The notes: generated from the sequence alone by a model not told the origin. Positions 8,869 to 18,514 are shown, counted from the first letter of the stretch. The stretch is 64,000 nucleotides of DNA from Catellatospora sp. TT07R-123 (GCF_018327705.1 NZ_BNEM01000001.1:434001-498000), one strand, 5' to 3'. Made by a program: numbers and translations.

Positions 8869-10095
8869 CTACTCGGGGGCGGTGACCTTGGGCCCGTGGC
8901 CGGGCGCGACCGCCCCTTGCAGGACGAGGGCCGCGCCGCCGACCGCCGCGGAGTCGCGCGGGTTGCTCGACAGGTCCACCTGCACGCCGTGGATCTGCCG
9001 GGAGTACGCCCGCCGCGACAGGTAGTGGCGGATCTGGGTGACGTAGATCGACCCGGCGACGGCGAACCCCGGCCCGGCCAGCACCAGCGTGTCCAGGTCC
9101 CAGATGTTGGCCAGGGTCACGGCGCCCTCGGCGAGCAGCCGGGCCGAGGCGTCCAGCAGCGCGTACGCCTCGCCGTCGCCGTAGATCGCGGCGCGGGCCA
9201 GGATGTCGAACGCCCGCGCGTCGGGGTCCTCGGGCCGGATGTCGAGCCGGGCGGCCAGCGCCGGCATGGATCGGGCCTGCTCGGCGAGCACGCCGGGGGC
9301 GGCGTACTGCTCCAGGCAGCCGTGGTTGCCGCAGTGGCACGACCTGCCGTCGCGGACCACGGCCACGTGGCCGATCTTGCCCGCGTTGGAGCCCGCCCCG
9401 CGGTGCAGCGCACCGTCGAGCACGACCCCGGAGCCGATCGCGGAGTTCATGTACAGGCAGCCGAAGGTCCGCTCGCGCGAGACCTGCCGCCCCCAGAACT
9501 CGCCGACGGCGGCCGCGGCCGCGTCGCTGTCGATGAGCACGGGCACACCCAGCCGTTCGGCGAGGGCGTCGCGCAGGTCGAGTTCGGCCCAGTCCTCCAG
9601 GCCCGGCAGGGCCAGGAACCTGCCCTGGGCGACGTCGACGGGGCCGGGGCCGACCACGGCGAGCCCGGCCACGCTCTGCGGCAGCAGGCCGAGGCCCTCG
9701 GTCACATCGCGGTGCAGCGCGGCCAGGCGGTCGACGGCGGCATCGGGTTTCTCGCCGACGGGCCGGGCGACGAGCTGGCGGCCGACCGTGCCGCCGCGGG
9801 TGTCGGTCACCACGCAGGTGAACGCGTCGGCGGCGACGTGGATGCCCACGCCGTAGGCGGCGTGGGAGTTGATGACCAGCAGGATGCGCGGCTTGCCGCC
9901 GGTGGACACGGTCGCGCCGGTCTCGCGGACCACGCCGTCGTCGATGAGCCGGCGGACGATGATGGAGATCGTCGGCTGGGTCAGCCCGGTCGCCTGGACG
10001 AGCTCGGCGCGGCTGATCGGCCCGGCGGAGCGGATGAGGTCGACGATGAGCGCCCGGCTGCCGGGCCCGGCCGCCGCAGACTCCCTTCGCGCCAC
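8869..10095 (-). CDS. ROK-family transcriptional repressor
   Basis: 408 residues. An N-terminal winged helix-turn-helix (about residues 12-65; ISRAELVQATGLTQPTISIIVRRLIDDG) precedes a ROK fold with the zinc signature CHCGNHGCLEQ. The phosphate-binding DxGGTK loop of ROK kinases is replaced (GIHVAAD), as in NagC/XylR-type repressors, so it should bind a sugar without phosphorylating it. The GTG at 10095 is chosen because GAAGGCGGAAGG precedes it and the length then matches the family; earlier GTG codons have no ribosome-binding site. It diverges from the LacI-like effector-domain gene (79 bp between starts) and lies between the two copies of an AT-rich motif, its likely operators. Confidence 0.9.
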   Translation of the reverse strand: MARRESAAAGPGSRALIVDLIRSAGPISRAELVQATGLTQPTISIIVRRLIDDGVVRETGATVSTGGKPRILLVINSHAAYGVGIHVAADAFTCVVTDTRGGTVGRQLVARPVGEKPDAAVDRLAALHRDVTEGLGLLPQSVAGLAVVGPGPVDVAQGRFLALPGLEDWAELDLRDALAERLGVPVLIDSDAAAAAVGEFWGRQVSRERTFGCLYMNSAIGSGVVLDGALHRGAGSNAGKIGHVAVVRDGRSCHCGNHGCLEQYAAPGVLAEQARSMPALAARLDIRPEDPDARAFDILARAAIYGDGEAYALLDASARLLAEGAVTLANIWDLDTLVLAGPGFAVAGSIYVTQIRHYLSRRAYSRQIHGVQVDLSSNPRDSAAVGGAALVLQGAVAPGHGPKVTAPE

Positions 10096-10174
10096 TCGCG
10101 ACCACCTTCCGCCTTCGTCTCCGTCTGGCACCACTACGTTACGGAGCGAGAGTAGTCGACGTGAGGAGACCGCG

Positions 10175-11032
10175 ATGGCACCGACCGGGACGAACCACCG
10201 CCCGCTGCCCGGCACGCCCGTGGGCCTGGCCCTGGTGCGGGACGCCGAGGTGCTGGGGGCCGAGCCGTTCTTCCACGAGTTCATCGCCGGCATGGAGCGG
10301 GTGCTGGTGCCGCAGGGTGTGCCGGTGCTGTTGCAGGTGGTGGCCACGGTGGAGCAGGCCGGTGACCGCATCCGGGCCTGGGCGGCCGGGCGGCAGGTCC
10401 AGGGCACGATCCTGATCGACCTGCTGCCGGGCGACGAGCGGGTCGCACTGGTCAAGAAGCTGGGCATGCCGACGGTCGTGGTGGGCGACCCGGTCACCGC
10501 GGCAGGGCTGCCGACGGTGTGGACCCAGGACGAGGTGGCCATGCGCGACGTGGTGGCCGCGCTGGTCGAGGGGGGTCACACGCATCTGGGCCATGTCACC
10601 GGCCCGGCGCAGATGGCGCACACGATCATCCGAAGCCGCACCTTCGACGCGGTCGCCGCCGAGCACGGTGCGCGGGCCACGACGTTCGACGGCGACTACT
10701 CCGAGACCGCGGGGCGTCGTGCCGTGTCGGAGCTGGCCGGGTTCGAGGACCGGCCGACGGCGCTGGTGTTCGACAACGACGTGATGGCGCTGGGCGCGCT
10801 GTACGAGGCGAGGCGCCTGGAGCTGGCCGTTCCCGGGGACCTGTGCCTGGTGGCGTGGGACGACTCGGCGCTGTGCCAGCTGGCCGATCCGCCGCTGAGC
10901 GCGGTCAGCCACGACGTGCAGGCGCTCGGGGAGCTGGTGGGTGGCGTGATGGCGGAAGTCCTGATCGGCCGAACGCCCGAGCCGGTCCTGGCCCGTCCCG
11001 CCGCCCTGGTCACCCGGGGCTCAGGCCTGTAG
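10175..11032 (+). CDS. LacI-type effector-binding domain protein without a DNA-binding domain
   Basis: 285 residues matching the periplasmic-binding-protein-like effector domain of LacI/GalR regulators (GLALVRDAEVLGAEPFFHEFIAGME, the VFDNDVMALGA segment, LVAWDDSALCQLADPPLSAVSHD). It starts directly at the effector domain: no helix-turn-helix or hinge helix is encoded upstream in frame, and GAGGAG ideally spaced before the ATG at 10175 makes this the real start. No signal peptide is visible, so it is probably a cytoplasmic sugar sensor. It diverges from the ROK repressor and precedes the transport operon. It might modulate ROK or be a relic of an old regulator. Confidence 0.85.
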   Translation: MAPTGTNHRPLPGTPVGLALVRDAEVLGAEPFFHEFIAGMERVLVPQGVPVLLQVVATVEQAGDRIRAWAAGRQVQGTILIDLLPGDERVALVKKLGMPTVVVGDPVTAAGLPTVWTQDEVAMRDVVAALVEGGHTHLGHVTGPAQMAHTIIRSRTFDAVAAEHGARATTFDGDYSETAGRRAVSELAGFEDRPTALVFDNDVMALGALYEARRLELAVPGDLCLVAWDDSALCQLADPPLSAVSHDVQALGELVGGVMAEVLIGRTPEPVLARPAALVTRGSGL

Positions 11033-11037
11033 GAACC

Positions 11038-11055
11038 TTTCATAGATTAAAAATC
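11038..11055 (+). promoter_or_regulatory. AT-rich putative operator or promoter element, copy 2
   Basis: TTTCATAGATTAAAAATC lies immediately after the stop of the effector-domain gene and about 175 bp before the sugar-binding protein start. The core matches the element upstream of the beta-helix gene. Within it AGATT and AATCT (11044-11056) form an inverted repeat with a 3-nt spacer. TTGACT at 11063-11068 could be a -35 element. It probably controls the mannoside operon through the ROK repressor. Confidence 0.55.
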
Positions 11056-11228
11056 TTACTGGTTGACTTTGAGGGTTTCGGTACTGCACGCTGTGGGCCA
11101 GCACCGCCAGCGCAACGTCCATGCAACGCCTCAGAAACCCCGGACACGCCGTCCGGGGCAGCGAACCGGGCGCCGATGCCTCCCTGCGGCCGACCCGGGT
11201 TCCTCCGTCAACATGTAAAGGAAGCTCC

Positions 11229-12536
11229 ATGGACCATCGCACCACCGCCAGGGCGAGCCGGGCCGCGACCGCGGCCGTCCTCGGCGCGCTCCTGCTGGCC
11301 CCGGCCCTGGCCGCCTGCGGCTCCGACGAGCCCGCCGCCACCAGCAGCTCCATCGACGTCGTCACCCGGTGGACGGCCGGCAACTCGGCGGCCGCGGCGC
11401 AGAAGCACGTACTGGACGCCTACACCGCCGACACCGGCGTCACCGTGAACCTCACCGAGGGCCTGGAGACCATCGACGACCAGGTCGAGAACGCCGTCGC
11501 GGCAGGAAAGTCGCCCGACCTGGTCATCGTCAACCTGTTCGACAAGACGCTGGGCTGGCTCGACGCGGGCGTCACCGTCCCCGTCGACGGCTACCTCAAG
11601 GAGTGGGGCCTGGCGGACAAGCTCAAGCCCACCGCGCTCAACGAGTGGCGGGTCGGCGGCACCCCCGACGGCAAGCTCCAGGGCCTGCCGTTCTCCGGGT
11701 TCAGCTGGCCGCTGTGGTACAACACCGACCTGCTGACGAAGGCCGGTGTGGACAAGATCCCCGCCACCACCGACGAGCTCATCGCCGCCGCCGGCAAGCT
11801 GCGCGCCAAGGGCATCGGCCCGGTCATCGTCGGCGGCAACGACTGGACCGGGCAGAAGCTCTTCTACCAGATCGCACAGTCGTTCACCGACGCCGCGACC
11901 ATGAAGAACGTCATGCAGAAGGGCGGCTACTGCTCGACCGCCACCGTCCTGAACGGCATCACGCTGTTCACCCAGCTGCGCGACGCCGGGGTCTTCGTCG
12001 ACAACGCCGCCGGGCTCAAGGCCGACGACATGTACGCCTCGTTCTACTCCGGCAAGGCCGCGGTCATGCCGGGCGGCTCGTGGGCGTACACCGAGTCGGC
12101 CGCCTCCGGCACCGGGATCGAGAAGCACACCACCCTCGGCGGCTTTCCCATCCCGAGCGGTTCCACGTTCACCAAGCCCACCGCGTTCCAGGGCTTCACC
12201 GGCGTCGGCTTCATGATCACCAAGCGCGGCGCGGCGCCCGACCGCATCGACAACGTCCGCAAGCTGATCACGAAGTTCTACGAGGACGCGGCCGTCGGCG
12301 GCTTCGTCAAGGACGCCGGCATCCTGCCGTCGACCACCGGCGACTTCGCCTCGTACGCCACCGACCCGCTGCTGGCGCAGTCGGTCGGCCTGGACGCCAA
12401 GGCCGACTACGCGGTCCTGCCCGACGTCTGGATCGGCGCCGCCTCCGACCCGATCATCACGGTCCTGACCGGCGCCTACGGCAAGTCGACCCCGCAGCAG
12501 ATCTGCGCGGACCTCGACAAGGCCACCAAGGGCTGA
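11229..12536 (+). CDS. ABC sugar transporter, solute-binding lipoprotein
   Basis: 435 residues, family 1 extracellular solute-binding protein. The signal peptide ends in a lipobox (LAAC, followed by GSDE), so the mature protein is anchored outside the membrane. The body has the family's mixed alpha/beta fold, with GKSPDLVIVNLFDK and AAVMPGGSWAY segments. ATG at 11229 follows AAGGAAG. It heads the operon containing two permeases, a beta-mannosidase and a ROK kinase, so the ligand is inferred to be a beta-mannoside oligosaccharide. A strong hairpin just after the gene should keep its transcript more abundant than the permease part. Confidence 0.92.
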   Translation: MDHRTTARASRAATAAVLGALLLAPALAACGSDEPAATSSSIDVVTRWTAGNSAAAAQKHVLDAYTADTGVTVNLTEGLETIDDQVENAVAAGKSPDLVIVNLFDKTLGWLDAGVTVPVDGYLKEWGLADKLKPTALNEWRVGGTPDGKLQGLPFSGFSWPLWYNTDLLTKAGVDKIPATTDELIAAAGKLRAKGIGPVIVGGNDWTGQKLFYQIAQSFTDAATMKNVMQKGGYCSTATVLNGITLFTQLRDAGVFVDNAAGLKADDMYASFYSGKAAVMPGGSWAYTESAASGTGIEKHTTLGGFPIPSGSTFTKPTAFQGFTGVGFMITKRGAAPDRIDNVRKLITKFYEDAAVGGFVKDAGILPSTTGDFASYATDPLLAQSVGLDAKADYAVLPDVWIGAASDPIITVLTGAYGKSTPQQICADLDKATKG

Positions 12537-12548
12537 CACCCGCCGACC

Positions 12549-12581
12549 GAGTGGGGGCCGCCCTCCCGGCGGCCCCCACTC
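12549..12581 (+). terminator. Intra-operon hairpin after the binding-protein gene
   Basis: A perfect 14-bp stem (GAGTGGGGGCCGCC, 12549-12562; complement 12568-12581) with a 5-nt loop lies between the binding protein and the first permease. There is no T run. Such hairpins commonly cause partial termination or protect the 3' end, giving more binding protein than permease. Confidence 0.7.
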
Positions 12582-12602
12582 CTGTCCCCGAGGAACCGCG
12601 AC

Positions 12603-13568
12603 ATGTCATCGACCAGCACGCTCACCAGACCCGCCGGGCCGCTCGCGACCCTCCCGCCCCGGACCGGCCGCGCCCGGCGGCGGCGCGGCCACCGCTTCCA
12701 GTCAGCCCGCGTCCTGTGGCTGACCGTCCCGTCCCTGGTCTGGTTCGTCACCTTCTCCATCGGACCGCTCGCCGCGATGTTCGTCATCGCCACCATGCGC
12801 TGGAAAGGCCTGCTGTACGAGCCGACCTACGTCGGCACCGACAACATCGGCCGCGTCCTGACCGACCCGACCTTCCACGCCGCCGTCCGCAACAGCCTCA
12901 TCCAGGTCGCCGTCGCCGTCCCGGTGATGATCCCGCTGGCCTTCATGCTCGGCTACCACCTCAACACCAGACCCCGCGGCTACCGGCTGCTGTCGATCCT
13001 CTACTTCTCCCCCGGCCTCATCTCCATCTCCATCACCGGCATGATCTTCTACGGCGTGCTGTCGCCCAACGGCGGCGTCAACGGCCTGCTGCGGACCCTG
13101 GGTGCCGAGTCGTGGGCCACGCCGTGGCTGGCCGACCCGGGCACCGCGCTGGCCAGCCTCATCGCCATCGACCTGTGGCGCGGCGTCGGCTGGACCGCCG
13201 TCCTGTTCGCCGCCCGCCTGGCCAGCCTGCCCGCCGAGGTGATCGAAGCCGCCCAGATCGACGGCGCCGGCCGGATGCGCACCATGTGGCAGATCGCCTT
13301 CCCGATGACCATCGACTACGTCCGCACCATCACCATGCTGCAGTTCCTGTGGACCCTGTTCACCTCGGCCGCATTGATCCTGCTGCTCACCAAGGGCGGA
13401 CCCGGCACGTCCTCGACGACGCTGTCCTACCTGGTCTACGCCAAAGCCTTCTCCCAACGCGACCTCGGCTACAGCCAGGTCGTCGGCGTCACGCTGCTCA
13501 TCCTCGGCATCGGCGGCATGATCCTCATCCGCGCGCTGCTGCGCAGCTCCAAGGAGACCACCCGATGA
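12603..13568 (+). CDS. ABC sugar transporter permease, MalF/UgpA type
   Basis: 321 residues with about six membrane helices after a basic N-terminal tail ([12 protein letters not shown]). The cytoplasmic EAA loop ([20 protein letters not shown], about residues 218-237) is the docking site for the ATPase. ATG at 12603 follows GAGGAA. Its stop overlaps the next permease start by ATGA. It forms the membrane channel with the following permease for the sugar delivered by the lipoprotein. No ATPase gene is present in the window, so a shared MsiK-type ATPase is likely. Confidence 0.93.
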   Translation: MSSTSTLTRPAGPLATLPPRTGRARRRRGHRFQSARVLWLTVPSLVWFVTFSIGPLAAMFVIATMRWKGLLYEPTYVGTDNIGRVLTDPTFHAAVRNSLIQVAVAVPVMIPLAFMLGYHLNTRPRGYRLLSILYFSPGLISISITGMIFYGVLSPNGGVNGLLRTLGAESWATPWLADPGTALASLIAIDLWRGVGWTAVLFAARLASLPAEVIEAAQIDGAGRMRTMWQIAFPMTIDYVRTITMLQFLWTLFTSAALILLLTKGGPGTSSTTLSYLVYAKAFSQRDLGYSQVVGVTLLILGIGGMILIRALLRSSKETTR

Positions 13569-14404
13569 AACCGCCTGCCCCGTCCCGCCGCCCCACCGGC
13601 AGATTCGCAACCACCCTGGCCTGGGCATACGCGCTGGTGCTCGCCGCGCCGCTGTACTACCTGGCGGCCAGTGCGCTGAAGACCAACATCGAGATCTTCA
13701 CCCACCCGTTCGCGCTGCCCACCCGGTGGCTGTGGGAGAACTTCGGCACCGCCTGGCAGACCGCCGACCTCGGGCCCGCGCTGCTCAACTCCGCACTGAT
13801 CTCCGTCGTGGCCATCGTGCTGACCCTCGGCCTGGCCGTGCCCGCCGCGTACGCGCTGGCCTACCGGGACAACCGGCTCGCCCGCATGATCACCGGCGTG
13901 TTCTCCGCCGGGTTCCTCATCCCGCCGTTCGCCGCGCTCATCCCCACCGTCATCCTCGCGATCAAGATGGGGCTGTTCTACACCCGCGAGTTCCAGATCC
14001 TGTTCCTGCCGGCCAGCGCCCTGCCCCTGTCGGTGCTGCTGCTCACCCAGTTCATGCGCACCGTGCCGCCGGCCTTGGTGGAGTCGGCGGCACTCGACGG
14101 CGCCGGGCACTGGCGGCTGCTGCGCAACGTCTACGTCCCGATCGCGATGCCCGGCATCGTCAGCGTGACGATCCTGCAGCTGCTGACCTTCTGGAACGAG
14201 TACCTGTTCTCCCTGACCATCACCGGCACCGCCGCCGACGTGCGCACCGCGCAGGTCGCCCTGCCGACCCTGCTGTCCGACGCCACCGACTACGGCGTGC
14301 TGGCGGCAGGCACCGTGCTGACCCTGCTGCCGGTCTACGTCGCGTACTCGCTGTCCAGCCGCCGCATGCAGGAGGCGCTCACCGCCGGGGCGGTGAAGGG
14401 ATGA
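13565..14404 (+). CDS. ABC sugar transporter permease, MalG/UgpE type
   Basis: 279 residues with about six predicted membrane helices and the EAA-type loop [20 protein letters not shown]. It pairs with the upstream permease. Its ATG overlaps the upstream stop (ATGA), and its own stop overlaps the beta-mannosidase start the same way, so translation is coupled along the operon. The C-terminal part ([12 protein letters not shown]) is typical of carbohydrate-uptake CUT1 permeases. Confidence 0.93.
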   Translation: MKPPAPSRRPTGRFATTLAWAYALVLAAPLYYLAASALKTNIEIFTHPFALPTRWLWENFGTAWQTADLGPALLNSALISVVAIVLTLGLAVPAAYALAYRDNRLARMITGVFSAGFLIPPFAALIPTVILAIKMGLFYTREFQILFLPASALPLSVLLLTQFMRTVPPALVESAALDGAGHWRLLRNVYVPIAMPGIVSVTILQLLTFWNEYLFSLTITGTAADVRTAQVALPTLLSDATDYGVLAAGTVLTLLPVYVAYSLSSRRMQEALTAGAVKG

Positions 14405-16968
14405 CGCAGACCACGCAGGCCGTCACCGCGGCCGCGACCCGGCTCGACCTCGGCGGCACCTGGGAGCTGACCTGGTCGGCCGGACCGGACGACACCCCCG
14501 GCCCCGTCCGCACCGCGACCATCGCGGCGACCGTGCCCGGCCAGGTCCACACCGCGCTGCTCGACGCGGGCCTGCTCCCCGATCCCGACCTCGGGTGGGG
14601 CGAGCTGGCGCAGACCTGGGTCGGCCACTGCGAGTGGACCTACCGCAGGAACGTCCACTGGACGCCGGTCCCGGGCACGCGGACCGACCTCGTCGCCGAC
14701 GGCCTGGACACGTTCGCCACCGTCCACGTCAACGGCCGGCCCGTCGGCACGGCCCGCGACCAGCATCTGGCCTACCGCTGGCAGGTCGACGAGGTCCTGG
14801 TGCCCGGCGACAACGTGATCGAGGTCCGGTTCTCCTCGGCCTGGGACGCCGCCCTGCGGCACGAACGCGCGCACGGGGCCCTGCCCAGTCCATACGACGA
14901 ACCCTACGCCCACGTCCGCAAGACAGCCGCCAACTTCGGCTGGGACTGGGGACCGCACTTCGTCACCGCCGGGATCTGGCGCGACATCCGGCTGGAGACC
15001 TACACCGGCCGCATCGAGCACGTCCGGCCCCTGGTGGACCTGGCCGACGACCACCGCCACGCCCGGCTGACCTGCCACGTACGGGTCGACGCCCCGGCAG
15101 GCGCACTGGTCCGCGTCGACCTCACCGACCCGGCCGGTCTGCCGTGCGGATCGGCAGCCGGGACCGTCGACGAGGGCGAGGCCGCCGTCACCATCGCCGT
15201 CACCGACCCTGAACTCTGGTGGCCCACCGGCCTCGGCGCCCAGCCGCTGTACCGCGCGCACGTCGCACTCCAGCACGTCGGCGTCGTGCTGGACACTGCC
15301 GCCACCCGGCTCGGCGTACGCAGCGTCTCCGTCGAGGAGACCCCCGACCACCTCGGCACCCGGTGGGCCCTGGCCGTCAACGGCCGCACCGTGCGCGTCC
15401 GCGGCTACAACTGGATCCCCGACGACACCCTGCCCGCCCGTGCCACCCCCGAGCGCGTCACCGCACGCCTCGACCAGGCCCTGGCCGGCAATGCCAACCT
15501 GCTGCGCGTCTGGGGCGGCGGGCACTTCGCCACCGAGCAGTTCCTCGACGCGTGCGACGAACGCGGCCTGCTCGTCTGGCACGACTTCCTGTTCGCCTGC
15601 GCCGCCTACTGCGAAGACGACGACATGATCGAGCTGGTCACCGCCGAGGCCGAACAGGCCGTGGCCCGCATGTCGGCCCACCCCAGCCTCGTGCTGTGGT
15701 GCGGCGGCAATGAGACCGTACAGGGCTGGCACCACTGGAAGTGGGCCGACCAGGTCGGCACCCGGGGCTGGGGTGCCGCCTACTACCTCGACGTCCTGCC
15801 GGGCGTGCTGGCCCGGCTCGACCCGACCCGGCCGTACCTGCCGAACTCGCCGTGGTCGGGCAGCATCGACCGCGACCCGACCGCCGGCACCCACGGACCG
15901 AGCCACCTGTGGGACGCCTGGAACGAGGCCGACTACACCCACTACCGCGACCACGATCCGTCGTTCGTCGCCGAGATGGGCTGGTGCGGGCCGCCCGCCT
16001 GGACCACCCTCGCCCGCGCCACCGACGGCGAGACCCCGGGACCCGACTCGCCGCTGACCCGGCACCACCTGCGCGCCATCGACGGCATGCACAAACTGAC
16101 CCGCGGGCTCCAGCCGCACGTGCCCGCCCCTGCCACCGGCCCCGACTGGCACCTCGCGACCCAGGTGGTCCAGGCCCGCGCGGTCTCGACCGGCGTCGAG
16201 TGGCTGCGCACCCGCGAACGCTGCGGCGGCGTGGTCATCTGGCAGCTCAACGACTGCTGGCCGGCGATCAGCTGGTCGGCCGTCGACCACGCCGGCATCG
16301 AGAAACCGCTCTGGCACGCCCTGCGCCGCTCGTTCGCCCCGCGCCTGGCCACCGTCCAGCCGGTCCAGCCCGGACCCACCCACGACCCGGCCGGGACGCG
16401 GGGGCTCGAACTCGTGCTCGTCAACGACTCACCCACCCCGTGGTCGCCTGACCTCGTGGTCCGCCGGGTCGCCCTCGACGGGCGCGAGCTGGCCCGCGGC
16501 CACCTCCAGCCCGCCTGCCCGGCCGGGCGCCTCGTCCGGCTGCCGCTCGGGCCTGAGATCGCCCTGCCCACCGACCCGTGTGCCGAGATCCTGGTCGTCG
16601 ACACCGACGGCACCAGAGCGACCTGGGCCTACCGCCCGGAGCGGGACCTGACTCCCCCGCCGCCGGAACGGGAGGTCGGCGTCTCGGTCGTGGACGGAAG
16701 CCTGCGCATCGCGGTCGACGCCCGGACGATCCTGCGCGACGTGTGCGTCCTCGCCGACCTGCTCGCCGCGCCGCTCGGCCTCGCGCCGCACGAGCTCCGC
16801 GTCGACGACGCCCTCGTCACGCTGCTACCCGGGGAGAGGCACGTGTTCCACGTCAGCCGCCGCGACAGCCGCCCGGTCCCGGCCGCGTCGGCGGCGCTGA
16901 TCGGCGCAAGGCTGCTCGACCAGGCCGTACGGTCGTTCGGCGAGGTCTCGCAGGCAGGCCCGCGATGA
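14401..16968 (+). CDS. GH2 exo-beta-mannosidase
   Basis: 855 residues, the usual length for exo-beta-mannosidases. It removes terminal beta-D-mannose from manno-oligosaccharides; no signal peptide, so it acts in the cytoplasm on imported substrate. An N-terminal jelly-roll domain ([29 protein letters not shown]) and an immunoglobulin-like domain precede the TIM barrel. E438 in WCGGNE is the expected acid/base, and E525 in FVAEMGWCG the expected nucleophile. [13 protein letters not shown] with KPLWHALRR is the mannosidase signature that separates this branch of GH2 from galactosidases. It overlaps both neighbours by ATGA, placing it firmly in the transport operon. Confidence 0.93.
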   Translation: MTQTTQAVTAAATRLDLGGTWELTWSAGPDDTPGPVRTATIAATVPGQVHTALLDAGLLPDPDLGWGELAQTWVGHCEWTYRRNVHWTPVPGTRTDLVADGLDTFATVHVNGRPVGTARDQHLAYRWQVDEVLVPGDNVIEVRFSSAWDAALRHERAHGALPSPYDEPYAHVRKTAANFGWDWGPHFVTAGIWRDIRLETYTGRIEHVRPLVDLADDHRHARLTCHVRVDAPAGALVRVDLTDPAGLPCGSAAGTVDEGEAAVTIAVTDPELWWPTGLGAQPLYRAHVALQHVGVVLDTAATRLGVRSVSVEETPDHLGTRWALAVNGRTVRVRGYNWIPDDTLPARATPERVTARLDQALAGNANLLRVWGGGHFATEQFLDACDERGLLVWHDFLFACAAYCEDDDMIELVTAEAEQAVARMSAHPSLVLWCGGNETVQGWHHWKWADQVGTRGWGAAYYLDVLPGVLARLDPTRPYLPNSPWSGSIDRDPTAGTHGPSHLWDAWNEADYTHYRDHDPSFVAEMGWCGPPAWTTLARATDGETPGPDSPLTRHHLRAIDGMHKLTRGLQPHVPAPATGPDWHLATQVVQARAVSTGVEWLRTRERCGGVVIWQLNDCWPAISWSAVDHAGIEKPLWHALRRSFAPRLATVQPVQPGPTHDPAGTRGLELVLVNDSPTPWSPDLVVRRVALDGRELARGHLQPACPAGRLVRLPLGPEIALPTDPCAEILVVDTDGTRATWAYRPERDLTPPPPEREVGVSVVDGSLRIAVDARTILRDVCVLADLLAAPLGLAPHELRVDDALVTLLPGERHVFHVSRRDSRPVPAASAALIGARLLDQAVRSFGEVSQAGPR

Positions 16969-17900
16969 GGCGGGTACTGGCCGTGGACGTCGGCGGGACC
17001 AAGTTCGCCGCGGCGGTCGTCGCCGAGGACGGGACGATCCTCACCCGGTCCGAGCGGGTCCATCTGGGCGCCGAGCCGGACGGCGTCCTGGCCGACGTGG
17101 TCGCCGACGTGCTCGCCGGTCCCGTGGACGCGATCGGCGTCGGCACCGCGGGGCCGCTGGACCCCGTCCGCGGCACCGTGTCGCCGGTGAACATCCCGGC
17201 GTGGCGGGACTTTCCCCTGGCCGCCGTCGTACGGCAGCTGACCCCGGACCATCCCGCCGTGGCGATCGCGGGTGACGCGCAATGTATGGCCATCGGCGAA
17301 TGCTGGCGCGGCGCCGCGCCCACGGGCCGGGCCGTGCTCGGGGTCGTGGTGTCCACCGGCGTCGGCGGCGGCCTGATCCTGGACGGCAGGCCGTACCTGG
17401 GGCCGACCGGCAACGCGGGTCAGCTCGGCCACATCACGGCCGACCCGGCCGGGCCGCCGTGCCCGTGCGGCAACCTGGGCTGTGTGGAGGTCCTCGCCAG
17501 CGGGCCCGCCCTGGTCCGGCACGCGCTGCGGCTGGGCTGGAAGCCGGAGGCGGCCGCGGACGGACCGGCGCTCGCGGCCGCCGCCGGGCGTGGCGACGCT
17601 GCCGCGGTCGCGGCGTTCGAGCGGGCCGGGGACGCCCTGGCGGTGGCGTTCCAGACCGCTGCGGCAATGTGCGATCTGGACTGCGTCGTCATCGGCGGCG
17701 GGGTGGCCGCCGCCGGACGGGTCCTGTTCGATCCGATCAGGCGGGCGCTGGCCCGCCGCGGCGGACTGGCCTTCGCGAGGCGGTTCGACGTCCGGGCCGG
17801 TGGCCTCGGGCGGGACGCGGGCCTGCTCGGTGCGGCGTCGCTCGCCTTGGCGCAGGCGTCCGCCGACGTGCGGTATCCCGCCGAGACCCTGTCAGCCTGA
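16965..17900 (+). CDS. ROK-family sugar kinase (glucokinase/mannokinase type)
   Basis: 311 residues. DVGGTK (8-13) is the phosphate-binding loop, D104 in AGDAQ the probable catalytic base, and H156, C166, C168 and C173 the ROK zinc site (GHIT, then CPCGNLGC). It phosphorylates an aldohexose with ATP. In this operon the natural substrate is inferred to be mannose set free by the beta-mannosidase. The position normally holding the sugar-contacting Glu of the GE-x-GH motif is Gln (Q153), which may alter specificity. The ATG overlaps the mannosidase stop by ATGA. A very long perfect inverted repeat follows the gene. Confidence 0.9.
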   Translation: MRRVLAVDVGGTKFAAAVVAEDGTILTRSERVHLGAEPDGVLADVVADVLAGPVDAIGVGTAGPLDPVRGTVSPVNIPAWRDFPLAAVVRQLTPDHPAVAIAGDAQCMAIGECWRGAAPTGRAVLGVVVSTGVGGGLILDGRPYLGPTGNAGQLGHITADPAGPPCPCGNLGCVEVLASGPALVRHALRLGWKPEAAADGPALAAAAGRGDAAAVAAFERAGDALAVAFQTAAAMCDLDCVVIGGGVAAAGRVLFDPIRRALARRGGLAFARRFDVRAGGLGRDAGLLGAASLALAQASADVRYPAETLSA

Positions 17901-17910
17901 CGTCGGGTCG

Positions 17911-17985
17911 CGGCGGACCTGGATCGCATCCGGGGCGGTCTGGCCTGGCAGCCGGATCCGCCCCGGATGCGATCCAGGTCCGCCG
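17911..17985. terminator. 28-bp perfect inverted repeat, probable two-way terminator
   Basis: Arms 17911-17938 and 17958-17985 are perfectly complementary over 28 bp with a 19-nt loop. They lie between the end of the ROK kinase gene (17900) and the end of the converging cupin gene (18023). The position fits a bidirectional terminator, though the stem is unusually long and has no T tract. A remnant of a mobile inverted repeat is an alternative. Confidence 0.65.
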
Positions 17986-18022
17986 CCGGTATACGCCCGG
18001 GGTCGGCCCGCGCATCCGCGGG

Positions 18023-18370
18023 CTACCCGGCCCGTACGACGTCGACCGAGACCTCGACCGCGGGGACCGTCCCCCTGTTCTCCAGCCAGTGGAGCGTGTT
18101 CCGGTCCTCTGGCCAGCCCAGGCCCGGCCCGTATTCCGTGGTGGTCCCGTCGCGGTGGTCGGTGATCGTCCCCTGCAGCACGTAGACGGTCCCCGGCCTG
18201 CCCTTGTGGTCGTGGACCGGGCCGAAGACCCCGCCGGGCTCGATGGTCACCATGCGCATGCGGAGCTGGAACCCTTCCATACCCTCGATCTCGGGACCGA
18301 GATCGACGGTGGCCAGCAGTTCCACCGCGACGCCCCGGGTCTGCGGCATCGGCTGTCCATCGCTCATCAT
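18023..18370 (-). CDS. Small single-domain cupin
   Basis: 115 residues, a single cupin beta-barrel. Motif 1 reads VHDHKGRPGTVYVLQG: two His ligands are present, but the usual Glu is replaced by Thr. Motif 2 contains NTLHWLENRG. This resembles sugar- or small-ligand-binding cupins; no reaction can be assigned. ATG at 18370 follows AGGACAG. An in-frame upstream extension to 18442 exists but lacks a clear ribosome-binding site and adds no conserved sequence. It converges on the mannoside operon and is divergent from a LacI gene. Confidence 0.75.
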   Translation of the reverse strand: MMSDGQPMPQTRGVAVELLATVDLGPEIEGMEGFQLRMRMVTIEPGGVFGPVHDHKGRPGTVYVLQGTITDHRDGTTTEYGPGLGWPEDRNTLHWLENRGTVPAVEVSVDVVRAG

Positions 18371-18502
18371 GCTGTCCTGTCCGTGAGTCTGACCTGCGGC
18401 TTCCGGCCTCCCGGGTTCGGGTGACCCCCACCCCGCGGGCATGGCTCCGATTATCAGCGCACCACGGCGCTCAGCGGCCCAGGCCTTCGCCCTTCTTCCC
18501 GT

Positions 18503-18514
18503 GAGAGCGCTCTC
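18503..18514. promoter_or_regulatory. Putative LacI operator
   Basis: GAGAGCGCTCTC is a perfect 12-bp palindrome, 56 bp upstream of the following LacI-family gene. CebR/LacI-type operators of actinobacteria have the same GAGCGCTC core. Autoregulation by the downstream gene is inferred. Confidence 0.6.

Noticed and set aside
13469-14110. Minus-strand open frame opposite the permease genes
   Set aside because: Antisense shadow with no domain. The permease reading frames carry the family motifs.
11369-14404. Open frame running through the binding protein and first permease in another frame
   Set aside because: An Arg/His/Pro-rich shadow of real genes. Only its last 280 codons are real (the second permease).
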